Origin: Micromonospora noduli
GTDB taxonomy: Bacteria; Actinomycetota; Actinomycetes; Mycobacteriales; Micromonosporaceae
Length of the DNA stretch: 46,292 nt
Direction of reading: 5' to 3'
Assembly: GCF_003264365.1 (NCBI RefSeq)
Contig: NZ_PYAK01000047.1
Coordinates: 1-46,292 of the forward strand
The notes beneath the pieces are model-generated. The model had not been told where the DNA came from. It searched no databases and saw only the letters and a list, made by a program, of their open reading frames with translations. This document shows positions 31,506 to 39,379 of this stretch, piece after piece. Each line of letters begins with the position of its first letter. Position 1 is the stretch's first letter. Both the position numbers and the translations under genes were made by a program.

Positions 31506-32125
31506 TGGCTCGGGAACGCGCGACGGCGCTCCTGCTGGACTTCGACGGCGTACTGCGCCGGTGGGACCCGGCGGTGGCCGCCGTTGTCGAGCGGGAGTAC
31601 GGCCTCTCCGAGGGCGTGCTCGGTGAGATCGCCATGCAGTGGGGGCGGCTCCAGCCGGTGCTCACCGGCCAGGTCAACCACGCCGAGTGGGTGAACAGCG
31701 TCGCGGACGCCCTGACCGAGTCGGTGGGCAGCCCGGAACGGGCCCGCGCCGCTGTGGAGCAGTGGCAGAGCTACCGGGGAGAGGTCGACCAGGAGGTGCT
31801 GGCGTTCGTGAGGGAGGTCCGTGCGGCGGGCGTCCGGGTCGGGTTGGGCACCAACGCCACCGACCTGCTCGACGCCGACCTGGCCGCGCTACGCCTGGTC
31901 GGCGAACTGGACGTGGTGGTCAACTCCTCGGTGATCGGCGTGCACAAGCCCGCCCCGGAATACTTCAAGGCCGCCTGCGTGGCCCTGGCCACCCCGCCGG
32001 CCCGGGTGCTCTTCGCCGACGACGAGGACTGGGCCGTGCGGGGTGCCCGGGCCGCCGGGCTGTCGGCGCACCGCTGGGGCGGCCACGCCGACCTGCGTTA
32101 CCTGCGGGCGGCCCTGGACTACTGA
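31505..32125 (+). CDS. HAD-superfamily hydrolase
   Basis: A 206-residue phosphatase-type HAD protein. Motif I is LLLDFDGVLRR (nucleophile D12, acid D14), motif II GTNATDLL, motif III lysine in HKPAPEYF, and motif IV FADDEDWAVRGARAAG. The helical cap (about 20-90) is subclass I. GTG 31505 overlaps the smc TAG by one base, so translation is coupled to smc. The substrate is unknown; with such coupling a house-cleaning phosphatase is plausible. It is convergent with the next gene, 13 nt away, with no obvious terminator between them. Confidence 0.88.
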   Translation: MARERATALLLDFDGVLRRWDPAVAAVVEREYGLSEGVLGEIAMQWGRLQPVLTGQVNHAEWVNSVADALTESVGSPERARAAVEQWQSYRGEVDQEVLAFVREVRAAGVRVGLGTNATDLLDADLAALRLVGELDVVVNSSVIGVHKPAPEYFKAACVALATPPARVLFADDEDWAVRGARAAGLSAHRWGGHADLRYLRAALDY

Positions 32126-32138
32126 ACCGGGCCGCCTC

Positions 32139-33089
32139 TCAGCTCAGGCCGGGGACCTCGGTCACCGTGAACGGTGGCGCCGGTGCGGTCGCGCTGAGCT
32201 GGCTGTTGACCCACAGCAGCCGGTCGCGGTCACGGGCCAGGGTGGTCGGAGACTGCTCCAGGCCAGCGGTGCGGGACTGCCGGACCACCCGGGCGGCCCG
32301 AAGATCACCGTCCAGCACCGCCAGGTTGACCCTGAAGCGGTATCCGTCAGCGGGGTCGGGGAAGTTGACCACACCGTAGAGGCGGTTGCCCTCCAGCAGC
32401 AGCCCGTCGGCACCGAGCTGTCCACCCGACACTCTGACCTCGCTGGCCGTGGCGTCGGCGAGGTCGATGCGCCAGAGACGTTCGGTGCCCGGCGCGCCGG
32501 TGCCCTGGTCGGCGACGACGGCGAGCCGATCGCCGGCGCCGGCGACGATGCCGTTGAGGAAGCCAGGGGCGGTCGGGAAGTCGGACGGCAGTAGCCACGC
32601 TTCGAGCGGGCCGACGCGCCCACCGTCCAGCGTGGCCCGCCAGATCGTGCCGCCGACAGAGTCGGTCACGTAGACGGCATGGTCGGTGATCACCAGGTCG
32701 TTGAGAGCCGCACCGGTCACCGCGCCCCGCTTCGCCAGCAGGCGGCCGTCCGGGTCGTACACGAAGAGGGTCGCGGTGTCGTAACCGGCCACGAAGAGCC
32801 GGCCGGCGCGATCGACGCGGACGCCGGCGGCGTGGGTCCTCCCGTCCGAGCCCGCGGGGAGGAAGGGACGTAGCCGCCGGTGCCGGACGTCGCCGCGATA
32901 GACGGCACCGGTGGCGAGACTCGTGACGTACATGGTGCCGGTGCGGGTGACGGCAATGCCCTCGGGCAGCACGCCCGGTTCGCTGGAGACGACGTAGGTG
33001 TCGGCGCGACCGATGGCGGCGTGGGCTGGGACGCCAGAGGTGCCGGCGAGCACGACCAGGCTGGTGGTCAGGACAAGGAAGGTGTTCAT
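32139..33089 (-). CDS. Secreted beta-propeller protein (SMP-30/gluconolactonase-like)
   Basis: A 316-residue exported protein. Signal peptide MNTFLVLTTSLVVLAGTSGV with cleavage near PAHA|A (about residue 24). The mature part shows repeated four-strand blades: GIAVTRTGTMYVTSLATGAV, GVRVDRAGRLFVAGY, LNDLVITDHAVYVTDSVGGT, LNGIVAGAGDRLAVVADQG and GADGLLLEGNRLYGVVN, as in SMP-30/NHL six-bladed propellers. Enzymatic function is not certain. ATG 33089 is preferred over 33125 because it starts a clean signal peptide. It is divergent from a winged-helix regulator only 76 bp away, which probably controls it. Confidence 0.8.
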   Translation of the reverse strand: MNTFLVLTTSLVVLAGTSGVPAHAAIGRADTYVVSSEPGVLPEGIAVTRTGTMYVTSLATGAVYRGDVRHRRLRPFLPAGSDGRTHAAGVRVDRAGRLFVAGYDTATLFVYDPDGRLLAKRGAVTGAALNDLVITDHAVYVTDSVGGTIWRATLDGGRVGPLEAWLLPSDFPTAPGFLNGIVAGAGDRLAVVADQGTGAPGTERLWRIDLADATASEVRVSGGQLGADGLLLEGNRLYGVVNFPDPADGYRFRVNLAVLDGDLRAARVVRQSRTAGLEQSPTTLARDRDRLLWVNSQLSATAPAPPFTVTEVPGLS

Positions 33090-33153
33090 GGCACGAGGAT
33101 CCGGTCCGGTCACGGCCTGCTCCATGCCCTTTCAGGCAGGGCCGAAGGGTGGC

Positions 33154-33159
33154 TAGCGT
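33154..33159 (+). promoter_or_regulatory. -10 box for a leaderless winged-helix regulator transcript
   Basis: TAGCGT followed by 6 nt and ATG 33166; there is no Shine-Dalgarno at this start. Confidence 0.5.
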
Positions 33160-33165
33160 CAGCTC

Positions 33166-34140
33166 ATGCTGACGTTGCAGCTCACCGCGACGGATCTGAG
33201 CCGCACCGTCCTGCGCTCCGAACCCGCTGTGCTGCTGGAGCTCGGGGCGGCCGGCCAACGGCTGTTCGAGGGCGCACCGGAACACCTCACGGCCTGGTGG
33301 GCACGCACCCGGGCGGCGCTGCGTCCGGAGATGCGTCCGTACCTCGACCTGTGCCGGCTGCCCGGGTGGTTTCCGGACTTCCTCACCCCGCCAAGCCTCG
33401 GCAGCGACCTGCCGGCAGCCCTGGACGAGGTGCTGGCCACCCCGACGGCGACGCTGGCGGCGGAGCTGCGGCCCCGGATCGCCGCCGGCGACCTGCCGGC
33501 CCGGGTCGCTGCCCTCGCCTCTGGCGAGACGACCGCCCGGCGGCGACTCTGCGTGGCGATGCGGGCGTTCCACCAGATCGCGGTCGCGCCGTACCAGCAG
33601 ACGATCACGGCAGCGGTTCGCGGCGACCGGGTCGTGCGGGCACACACCATGGTGGACGCCGGGATCGACCGCGTCCTGCGTGACCTGAGCCCGTACCTGT
33701 TCTGGAAGCCGTACGGCGAGCGGTACGAGTTGTCGTACGAGTGTGGCTTCGCCGACGGGATCGCCCTGGCGCCGGCCGGCCGAGGCGTCACACTGGTGCC
33801 GTCGTACCTGCTGCCCCGGCCCTGCGTGCTGGACGACCCGGCCGGCCCGCTGGTGCTGGCCTATCCGATCCGTCCCACCGCCCAGCGGGCACTGGTGAGC
33901 AGCAAACCCCTGGCTGACCTGCTGGGGCGGACCCGAGCGGCGGTGCTGGGTGCGATCGTCGACGGCCCGAGCACCTCACAGGTGGCCCGGACGGTCGGCA
34001 TCTCCCTGGCCTCGGCCAGCCAGCACGCCTCCGTCCTCCGGTCGGCCGGGTTGGTCACCACCCACCGGGCGGGCCCGGCGGTGCGGCACACGCTCACCCC
34101 GCTGGGCGAGCACCTGCTCCGCGCCGGGCACACCGGTTGA
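33166..34140 (+). CDS. ArsR-like winged-helix transcriptional regulator
   Basis: A 324-residue protein. The N-terminal about 240 residues form an all-helical/beta domain without recognised catalytic motifs (RTVLRSEPAVLLELG, RLPGWFPDFLTPP, FADGIALAPAGRGVTLVPSYL). Residues about 250-320 are a winged helix: TRAAVLGAIVDGPSTSQVAR then VGISLASASQHASVLRSAGL and a wing TTHRAGPAVRHTLTPLG. This long architecture is common in actinomycete regulators of the ArsR superfamily; no metal-binding cysteine box is seen. ATG 33166 is probably leaderless. It shares a 76-bp intergenic region with the secreted propeller gene, the likely target. Confidence 0.85.
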   Translation: MLTLQLTATDLSRTVLRSEPAVLLELGAAGQRLFEGAPEHLTAWWARTRAALRPEMRPYLDLCRLPGWFPDFLTPPSLGSDLPAALDEVLATPTATLAAELRPRIAAGDLPARVAALASGETTARRRLCVAMRAFHQIAVAPYQQTITAAVRGDRVVRAHTMVDAGIDRVLRDLSPYLFWKPYGERYELSYECGFADGIALAPAGRGVTLVPSYLLPRPCVLDDPAGPLVLAYPIRPTAQRALVSSKPLADLLGRTRAAVLGAIVDGPSTSQVARTVGISLASASQHASVLRSAGLVTTHRAGPAVRHTLTPLGEHLLRAGHTG

Positions 34141-34152
34141 CGGGACCGCTCG

Positions 34153-34673
34153 TCACTCGCCGGTGACGCCGTCGATGCGTTCGCGGATCAGGTCGGCGTG
34201 GCCGTTGTGCCGGGCGTACTCCTCGATCATGTGCACGTACACCCAGCGCAGGTTGAAGGTGCGCTTCTTCGCGCCGACCTCGGTGAACGTCTCGTCGAGC
34301 GAGTGGCCGGCGGCAGCCTCGCGGGCCAGCGCCACCTCGCGGTGGAAGATGGGAAGTCGGCAGCGGCGTCGGCGGCGCTGACGTCGTGGTCGGCGTCCGG
34401 GTTCTCCGGGGTGAAGTACGGGTAGTCGACACGCTCGCCCGCGAAGTTCTCCCGGAACCACCAGGCCTCCACCTCGGCCAGGTGACGGACCAGGCCGAGC
34501 AGGGTCAGCCCGGACGGTTGGACGCTCGGCGTCCGCAACTGCTCCTCGGTCAGGCCGGCGCACTTGAGCAGCAGTGTCTGTCGGTGGTAGTCGAGCCAGC
34601 CGTCGAGCATGGTGCGCTCGTCGCCGACGTACGGTTCGGGGGTCCGGGTGATCTCCGGCGCGATCCAGGTCAT
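34153..34673 (-). pseudogene. DinB-family (DUF664) protein, frameshifted
   Basis: Two overlapping frames together give one DinB-like four-helix protein of about 173 residues. The first frame (from ATG 34673) encodes MTWIAPEITRTPEPYVGDER through RHLAEVEAWWFREN and ends AADAAADF. The second frame continues with IFHREVALAREAAAGHSLDE and RWVYVHMIEEYARHNGHADL and stops at 34153. The switch occurs at about 34350-34356, where one base appears to be missing (a GAC TTC-CC-ATC junction on the minus strand). The total length of 521 nt is one short of a multiple of three. The metal-ligand histidines typical of the fold (RHLAEVE, VHMIEEYARHNGH) are all present, so the damage looks recent, or it is an assembly error. 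No programmed slippery signal is seen. Confidence 0.8.
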
Positions 34674-34717
34674 GCCGCGCATCCTGCCCGGCACCTCGGA
34701 CATGGCGCGACGGGTTA

Positions 34718-35212
34718 TCAGGGCACCACGACGACCGGCCAGCGGCCGGCGCGGACCAGCCGGGTGGCGACCGAGCCGACCAGCCGGTGTCCGGCCTGCT
34801 CGGAGGCGCCGACCACCAGCATGTCGGCCTGGAACTCGTCGGCCGCCGCGCACAGCTCGCCGTACGCGTCGCCGCGCCGCACCAGCAGGGTCACCGGAAT
34901 GCCCCACTGCTCGGCGCCACGCCGGCACTCCCGGCGTAGCTCGTCGGCCAACTCGTCGTGGGTGCGCTGGACTGCGCCGGCGTCCATGCCGGGCACCAGG
35001 GCGGTCAGCCCGCTCGTTGAGCTGACGAAGACCACCACCAGCGCGGCGCCCTGCCGACGGGCCAGGCCCGCGGCGTAGGAGCCGGCCCGCTCGGAGGTCC
35101 GGGTGCCGTCGATGCCCACCATGATCACCCGAGGGCCGTCCGTGCCGCGCTCGAAGGGCAGCGGTCGGGTCCGGGGGCCGTACTCCTCGCGGTCCGGTGC
35201 TCCCACGCCCAT
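34718..35212 (-). CDS. Universal stress protein (UspA family)
   Basis: A 164-residue single Usp domain. After a variable 25-residue start it has IMVGIDGTRTSERAGSYAAG (first strand and loop with Asp), LVVVFVSS, a central helix, VRRGDAYGELCAAADE, and the ATP-loop pattern VVGASEQAGHRLVGSVATRL followed by PVVVVP. This fits the G-2x-G-9x-G(S/T) ATP-binding type in modified form. ATG 35212 lies 9 nt after the MFS gene stop, so it is probably co-transcribed with the exporter and under the same MarR control. Confidence 0.88.
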   Translation of the reverse strand: MGVGAPDREEYGPRTRPLPFERGTDGPRVIMVGIDGTRTSERAGSYAAGLARRQGAALVVVFVSSTSGLTALVPGMDAGAVQRTHDELADELRRECRRGAEQWGIPVTLLVRRGDAYGELCAAADEFQADMLVVGASEQAGHRLVGSVATRLVRAGRWPVVVVP

Positions 35213-35221
35213 GGCTCTACC

Positions 35222-36841
35222 TCACCTCTGCTCGCCGGTACGGATCACGGATGCGCCAGCGCCGGCAGCGACTGTCGATTCCCGCTCGACCTGGTCGGAA
35301 ACCGGGTTGCCGTTGTGCTGGCGCAGTGGCACCTCCTTGATGAAGGCCACCGCGATCAGCGCGATCAGCGCGAACGGGGCGGCGGCCAGGAAGATGTCAC
35401 CGGCGCCGTGGCCGTACGCGCTCTCCACCACCGCCCGCAGCGGGCCGGGCAGGGTGTGCACGTCGGGCAGGGCGCCGCCGCTGCCCGAGCTGGAGGCGGG
35501 GATGCCGAGTTGGGCCAGCCCGTCGGCGGTGTAGTCCTTGACCTTGTGGGCGAGCACCGCGCCGAGGGCGGAGACGCCGATCGCGCCACCCAGGCTGCGG
35601 AAGAACGCCACCACCGAGCTGGCTGCGCCGAGTTCGTGCGGGCCGACGGTGTTCTGCACGGCGAGGACCAGGTTCTGCATAGTCATGCCCAGGCCGACGC
35701 CGATCAGCAGCATGTAGACGCTGAGCAGTGTGAAGCTGGTGTCGGCGCGGAGGGTGCCCATCAGCGCGAAGCCGATGGTGAGCAGCGCCGACCCGATCAC
35801 CAGGTACCGCTTCCAGCGACCGGTCTTGGTGATGACCCGCCCGATGACCGTGGAGGCGACCAGCAGGCCGAGGATCATCGGCAGGGTCATCAGACCGGAC
35901 ATGGTGGGGCTCTGCCCGCGGCTGATCTGGAAGTACTGGCCCAGGAAGATCGATGCGCCGAACATGCCCACACCGACCGCGATGCTGGCGATGACGGCGA
36001 GGGTGATGGTGCGGTTGCGGAACAGCCGTGGCGGGATCATCGGCTCGGCGGCCCGGGTCTCGACCCGGATGGCCAGCGCGCCGAGGACCAGCGCGCCGAC
36101 GACCATGGCGGCGGTCTGCCAGGAGGCCCAGGCGAACTGGTCGCCGGCGAGCGAGACCCAGATCAGCAGCACCGACACGGCCGCGGTGATCAGAGTGGCG
36201 CCCCACCAGTCGATCTCGGCCTTCCGCTTGACCACCGGCAGGTGCAGGGTCTTCTGGAGCACGATCAGCGCGATGATGGCGAACGGCACGCCGACGTAGA
36301 AGCACCAGCGCCAGCCGAGCCAGGAGGTGTCCACGATCACGCCGCCGATCAGCGGGCCACCGATGGTGCCGACGGCCATCACGGCACCGAGGTAGCCGCT
36401 GTAACGGCCGCGTTCGCGGGGCGCGATCATCGTGGCCATGATCACCTGGGCCAGCGCGGTGAGACCGCCGGCGCCGACGCCCTGGAGCACCCGGCAGGCG
36501 ATCAGCTCACCGGTGCCCTGGGCGAGGCCGGCCAGCACCGAGCCCAGCACGTAGATCCCCAGGGCCAGCTGGACCAGGGTCTTCTTACTGGTCAGGTCGG
36601 CCAGCTTGCCCCAGATGGGGGTGGTCGCGGTGGTCGCGAGCAGGGCCGAGGTCACCACCCAGGTGTACGCGGACTGGCCGCCGTGCAGTTCGGTGATGAT
36701 CCGCGGCAGCGCGTTCGAGATGACCGTGGAGGAGAGGATCGCGACGAACAGGCCCAGCAGCAGGCCGGAGAGTGCTTCCAGGATCTGCCGGTGGGTCATG
36801 GTCACGGCGGTCGCCTGGGGAGGCACTGTCGCCTGGCTCAT
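35222..36841 (-). CDS. DHA2-family MFS drug exporter (14 TMS, EmrB/QacA type)
   Basis: A 539-residue membrane protein with 14 predicted TM helices. Motif A is GKLADLTSKKTL (about 78-89). The antiporter motif C is in GAVMAVGTIGGPLIGGVIVD (TMS5). TMS1 carries the DHA2-type SSTVISNALPRI. The C-terminal cytoplasmic tail is polar. Such proteins export drugs or cationic compounds by proton antiport. ATG 36841 is preceded by GGAGG, which overlaps a GTTGCCT half-site. Two 15-bp palindromes over the promoter and an adjacent marR gene argue strongly for MarR repression and substrate-induced expression. Confidence 0.93.
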   Translation of the reverse strand: MSQATVPPQATAVTMTHRQILEALSGLLLGLFVAILSSTVISNALPRIITELHGGQSAYTWVVTSALLATTATTPIWGKLADLTSKKTLVQLALGIYVLGSVLAGLAQGTGELIACRVLQGVGAGGLTALAQVIMATMIAPRERGRYSGYLGAVMAVGTIGGPLIGGVIVDTSWLGWRWCFYVGVPFAIIALIVLQKTLHLPVVKRKAEIDWWGATLITAAVSVLLIWVSLAGDQFAWASWQTAAMVVGALVLGALAIRVETRAAEPMIPPRLFRNRTITLAVIASIAVGVGMFGASIFLGQYFQISRGQSPTMSGLMTLPMILGLLVASTVIGRVITKTGRWKRYLVIGSALLTIGFALMGTLRADTSFTLLSVYMLLIGVGLGMTMQNLVLAVQNTVGPHELGAASSVVAFFRSLGGAIGVSALGAVLAHKVKDYTADGLAQLGIPASSSGSGGALPDVHTLPGPLRAVVESAYGHGAGDIFLAAAPFALIALIAVAFIKEVPLRQHNGNPVSDQVERESTVAAGAGASVIRTGEQR

Positions 36842-36907
36842 CGTTTGTTGCCTCCGAGCGGAGTCGAGGTGGAACGGCGGGGCTGGTACGCACGGGCCGC
36901 CTGTTGA

Positions 36908-36948
36908 GTTGCCTGAGGCAACGGTATTACTTGGTTGCCTGAAGCAAC
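36908..36948 (-). promoter_or_regulatory. Tandem MarR operators over the DHA2 exporter promoter
   Basis: GTTGCCT-G-AGGCAAC (36908-36922) is a perfect palindrome. GTTGCCTGAAGCAAC (36934-36948) differs in one arm position. Centres are 26 bp apart. On the minus strand TAATAC (36929-36924) is a -10 box lying between the sites, so one operator covers the -35/-10 spacer and the other the start of transcription. A GTTGCCT half-site (36847-36853) overlaps the exporter's ribosome binding site. Confidence 0.75.
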
Positions 36949-36979
36949 AACTTGTCGGACCGGCACCCTATTCCCGGTT

Positions 36980-37061
36980 CCGTGCGGCTACTGCCAGGAC
37001 TTCCCTGGCACCGTGCGGCTACTGCCAGGACTTCCCTGGCACCGTGCGGCTACTGCCAGGA
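36980..37061. repeat. 31-bp tandem repeat containing the marR stop codon and a hairpin
   Basis: Two perfect 31-bp copies (36980-37010 and 37011-37041) plus 20 bp of a third (37042-37061) that is the last codons and stop of marR. Each full copy contains TGCCAGG-ACTTC-CCTGGCA, a 7-bp hairpin. The 3' end of marR was evidently duplicated in tandem; the hairpins may act as stacked terminators between marR and the exporter gene. Confidence 0.85.
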
Positions 37062-37490
37062 GTCGTTGAACCGGCCGAGCAGCCGGGCGAACTCCTCGAC
37101 GTCCCGCTCCGGCCAGCCGTCCAGAGCGCGCAGGAACTCGCCCAGCCGGGCCGCGCGGGCCACGTCGAACCGGCGCTGCCCCTCGTCGGTGAGGCTGATC
37201 TGCGCGGCCCGCCGGTCACTCGGATCGGGGTCGCGGTGCACCAGCCCGAGGACCTCCAGGGCGTTGATCTGCCGGCTCAGCGTCCCCTTGCCCACGCCCA
37301 GCCGCGCCGCCAACTCGGTCAACCGGATCGACCCGCTACGCCGCAACCAGAGCAGCAACCCGTAGGTGTTCGGCTCCAGGTTCGGGTGCACCTCCCGGGC
37401 GATCTCCCAGGAGACCGCCCGGCCACGGCGCAGCAGAGCGGTCAACTCGTGCTCGACCGCCCGGATCGGCTCCGGCAGGTGCTCGTCCAC
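37050..37490 (-). CDS. MarR-family transcriptional regulator
   Basis: A 146-residue dimeric repressor. The winged helix spans about residues 50-105: IRLTELAARLGVGKGTLSRQ, INALEVLGLVHRDPDPSDRR and AAQISLTDEGQRR, with the wing arginines retained. The DPDPSDRRA wing motif is diagnostic. Helices at both ends form the dimer interface. GTG 37490 lies 7 nt after TAGTCT on the minus strand, so its mRNA is probably leaderless. It lies directly upstream of and co-directional with the DHA2 exporter, whose promoter carries two palindromes. No palindrome is seen at its own promoter. Confidence 0.92.
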   Translation of the reverse strand: MDEHLPEPIRAVEHELTALLRRGRAVSWEIAREVHPNLEPNTYGLLLWLRRSGSIRLTELAARLGVGKGTLSRQINALEVLGLVHRDPDPSDRRAAQISLTDEGQRRFDVARAARLGEFLRALDGWPERDVEEFARLLGRFNDSWQ

Positions 37491-37497
37491 GGCGTAG

Positions 37498-37503
37498 AGA
37501 CTA
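37498..37503 (-). promoter_or_regulatory. -10 box for a leaderless marR transcript
   Basis: Minus-strand TAGTCT (37503-37498) then 7 nt and GTG 37490. Its first three bases are also the stop codon of the upstream PhoD gene. Confidence 0.5.
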
Positions 37504-39228
37504 CGGCGCGACCGGCTCGCCGGCGCCGGAGAGTCGACGCCGCATCACCGGGCGTAGGTGCCCGTCCTTGGTGGTGCCCTCGATGACCACGTCGGCCCCG
37601 CGCCCGTGATGGGTCAGGGTGGCGACGGCGTTACCGAAGTACGGGCCCGCCAGCTTGCGCCAGCGCACCCCCGGTCGACGTACCCCCGCCGAACGGGCCA
37701 GCGCCCGGGTGGCCCCGGCAGGACCGGGCGACCAGCCCAGCCGCATCAGCGGACGGATGCCCGCCGGCACCTGGTTGTGGATCGGCGAACAGGTGAGCTG
37801 GTGCACCGGGGTCACCACCGCCGGGTCCGCGAACCGGGCCCGCGCCACGTACGAGTGGTGCACATCCCCGGAGAGCACGCTGATCGACGCCGGTGGGGCG
37901 TACGCCGGGCCGGCCCCGATCCGCGCGCCGGACTGCCGCGGGGTGCCGGTGCCGATGCGGGCGAACGTCTCCGCGAGCGCCTCGAATGACCGCCGGAACG
38001 CCGCCCAGTGCTCCAGGTCCAGGGCGCGGCGCAGCTTCTCCGCCCCGCGCGCCACCCACGGTCGGCGTGAGTCCGCCAGTTTCTCGTTCCATGCCTCGAT
38101 GTGGTGGATGCCCTGCGGCAGCAGCCAGGGCAGTGAGGCGCCCACCACCAGGTGGTCGTAGACCCCGTGCGCCTGGTCGAGGAACCAGGCCCACTCGCCG
38201 GGCGGCAGCATCGCCCGGCTGTTGGGCTCGAGCACCCGGCTGCACCGGTTGTCCAGCATGACGAGCCGGGTCCGGCCCAGGTCCAGTGCGTAGCTCCACT
38301 GGTACTGCACCGCGCGCCAGCGCTCGGTGTCGTGCGCCAGGTCGGACTCCTGGTCGACCCGGTGACCGAACTCGCGCAGCACGCTGGTGGCGTCCTCGGC
38401 GGCGGCGACCTTCGCGAAGACCGGATCGGCGACGATCTCGTCGGGGGAGAGGTTGCCCAGGTGCTGGTAGACCCAGTACGAGGCGAGCCCACTGCCGATC
38501 CGCTCCTGCCACCACGGCTGCTCGCGCACCTCGGCTCGCCACGCCGCCGAGGTGTTCCAGTCGTCGATGATCTCGTGATCGTCGAAGATCATCACGCTGG
38601 GTACTGTGGAGAGCAGCCAGCGGATCTCCGGGTCACGCCAGGACTCCAGGTAGAGCTTGGTGTACTCGTCGAAGCTCACCACCTGGTCGGCCGGAGCACC
38701 CTTCGGCCGCCGCCGCCGTCGGCGCAGCAGTCGGCGCACGGTGGGCGAGGTGACGTCGGCGTAGACCTGGTCACCGAGCAGCACCAGCAGATCGGGCAGC
38801 GGGTTCGACTCCGGGTCGGCCATCAGCCGCCGGGCGTACGCGTCCAACGCGTCCGGTGGCAGTTTGCGGGTGGTGGCGTGCTGGGTGGTCTCGCGACACG
38901 AGCCGAAGATCAGATTTACCGGCTGGTCCCGATCGTCGGCGGCCCGGGTGCGGATCACGCTCGGCGGGAACCCGCTGCTCGGCACCGGCCAGACGATCTC
39001 GTCGTCGACCAGCACCTCGTAGGTGGTCTCGCTGTCCGGGGCAAGGCCCTCGACCACCACGAGGGCGTAGTGGTGGTCGTACGCCGAGAAGGTGGGCGCG
39101 GTGCCGGTGGCGCCGCCGGCGGTGCGGACGGTGACCACGGCGGGCGCCGCCGTCTCCACCCAGATCGTCGCCCGGGTGTCCACCACTCGCCGCAGAAGTG
39201 GGCCGATGAGGAGGTGTGCGGCGGGCAT
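37501..39228 (-). CDS. PhoD-like metallophosphatase
   Basis: A 575-residue protein. The N-terminal fibronectin-like PhoD domain (about 1-100) is followed by the metallophosphoesterase core: FGSCRETT (about 107), LLGDQVYADV (about 149-158), VMIFDDHEIIDDWN (about 213-226) and ISVLSGDVHHSYVA (about 451). All metal-binding Asp/His/Asn residues are present. Unlike classical PhoD there is no Tat signal peptide; the protein begins MPAAHLLIGPLLRRV, so it should be cytoplasmic. An arginine-rich stretch (RRLLRRRRRRPKG) lies near residue 170. ATG 39228 was chosen because TAGGCT lies 7 nt upstream; the frame stays open much further but antisense to ftsY. The substrate is probably a phosphomonoester or diester. 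Confidence 0.88.
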   Translation of the reverse strand: MPAAHLLIGPLLRRVVDTRATIWVETAAPAVVTVRTAGGATGTAPTFSAYDHHYALVVVEGLAPDSETTYEVLVDDEIVWPVPSSGFPPSVIRTRAADDRDQPVNLIFGSCRETTQHATTRKLPPDALDAYARRLMADPESNPLPDLLVLLGDQVYADVTSPTVRRLLRRRRRRPKGAPADQVVSFDEYTKLYLESWRDPEIRWLLSTVPSVMIFDDHEIIDDWNTSAAWRAEVREQPWWQERIGSGLASYWVYQHLGNLSPDEIVADPVFAKVAAAEDATSVLREFGHRVDQESDLAHDTERWRAVQYQWSYALDLGRTRLVMLDNRCSRVLEPNSRAMLPPGEWAWFLDQAHGVYDHLVVGASLPWLLPQGIHHIEAWNEKLADSRRPWVARGAEKLRRALDLEHWAAFRRSFEALAETFARIGTGTPRQSGARIGAGPAYAPPASISVLSGDVHHSYVARARFADPAVVTPVHQLTCSPIHNQVPAGIRPLMRLGWSPGPAGATRALARSAGVRRPGVRWRKLAGPYFGNAVATLTHHGRGADVVIEGTTKDGHLRPVMRRRLSGAGEPVAP

Positions 39229-39235
39229 GCGGCCG

Positions 39236-39241
39236 AGCCTA
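39236..39241 (-). promoter_or_regulatory. -10 box for a leaderless PhoD transcript
   Basis: Minus-strand TAGGCT (39241-39236), 7 nt, then ATG 39228. No Shine-Dalgarno is present. Confidence 0.5.
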
Positions 39242-39379
39242 CCGCCGGTTCGCTGGTGTCGGCCGGGTGCGGTGCTGAGACCCCCAGTACCGCGCGCGGG
39301 AGCGGTGGGCTGAGGCTCCGGGCACAGCTCGGGGTGCGGTGGCTGGGACGCCGCCGCCGGCATCTGACAGGATTCCGGC

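Noticed and set aside
34345..34360. Programmed frameshift in the DinB gene
   Set aside because: No slippery heptamer of the usual type and no downstream pseudoknot is evident, and DinB proteins are not known for recoding.
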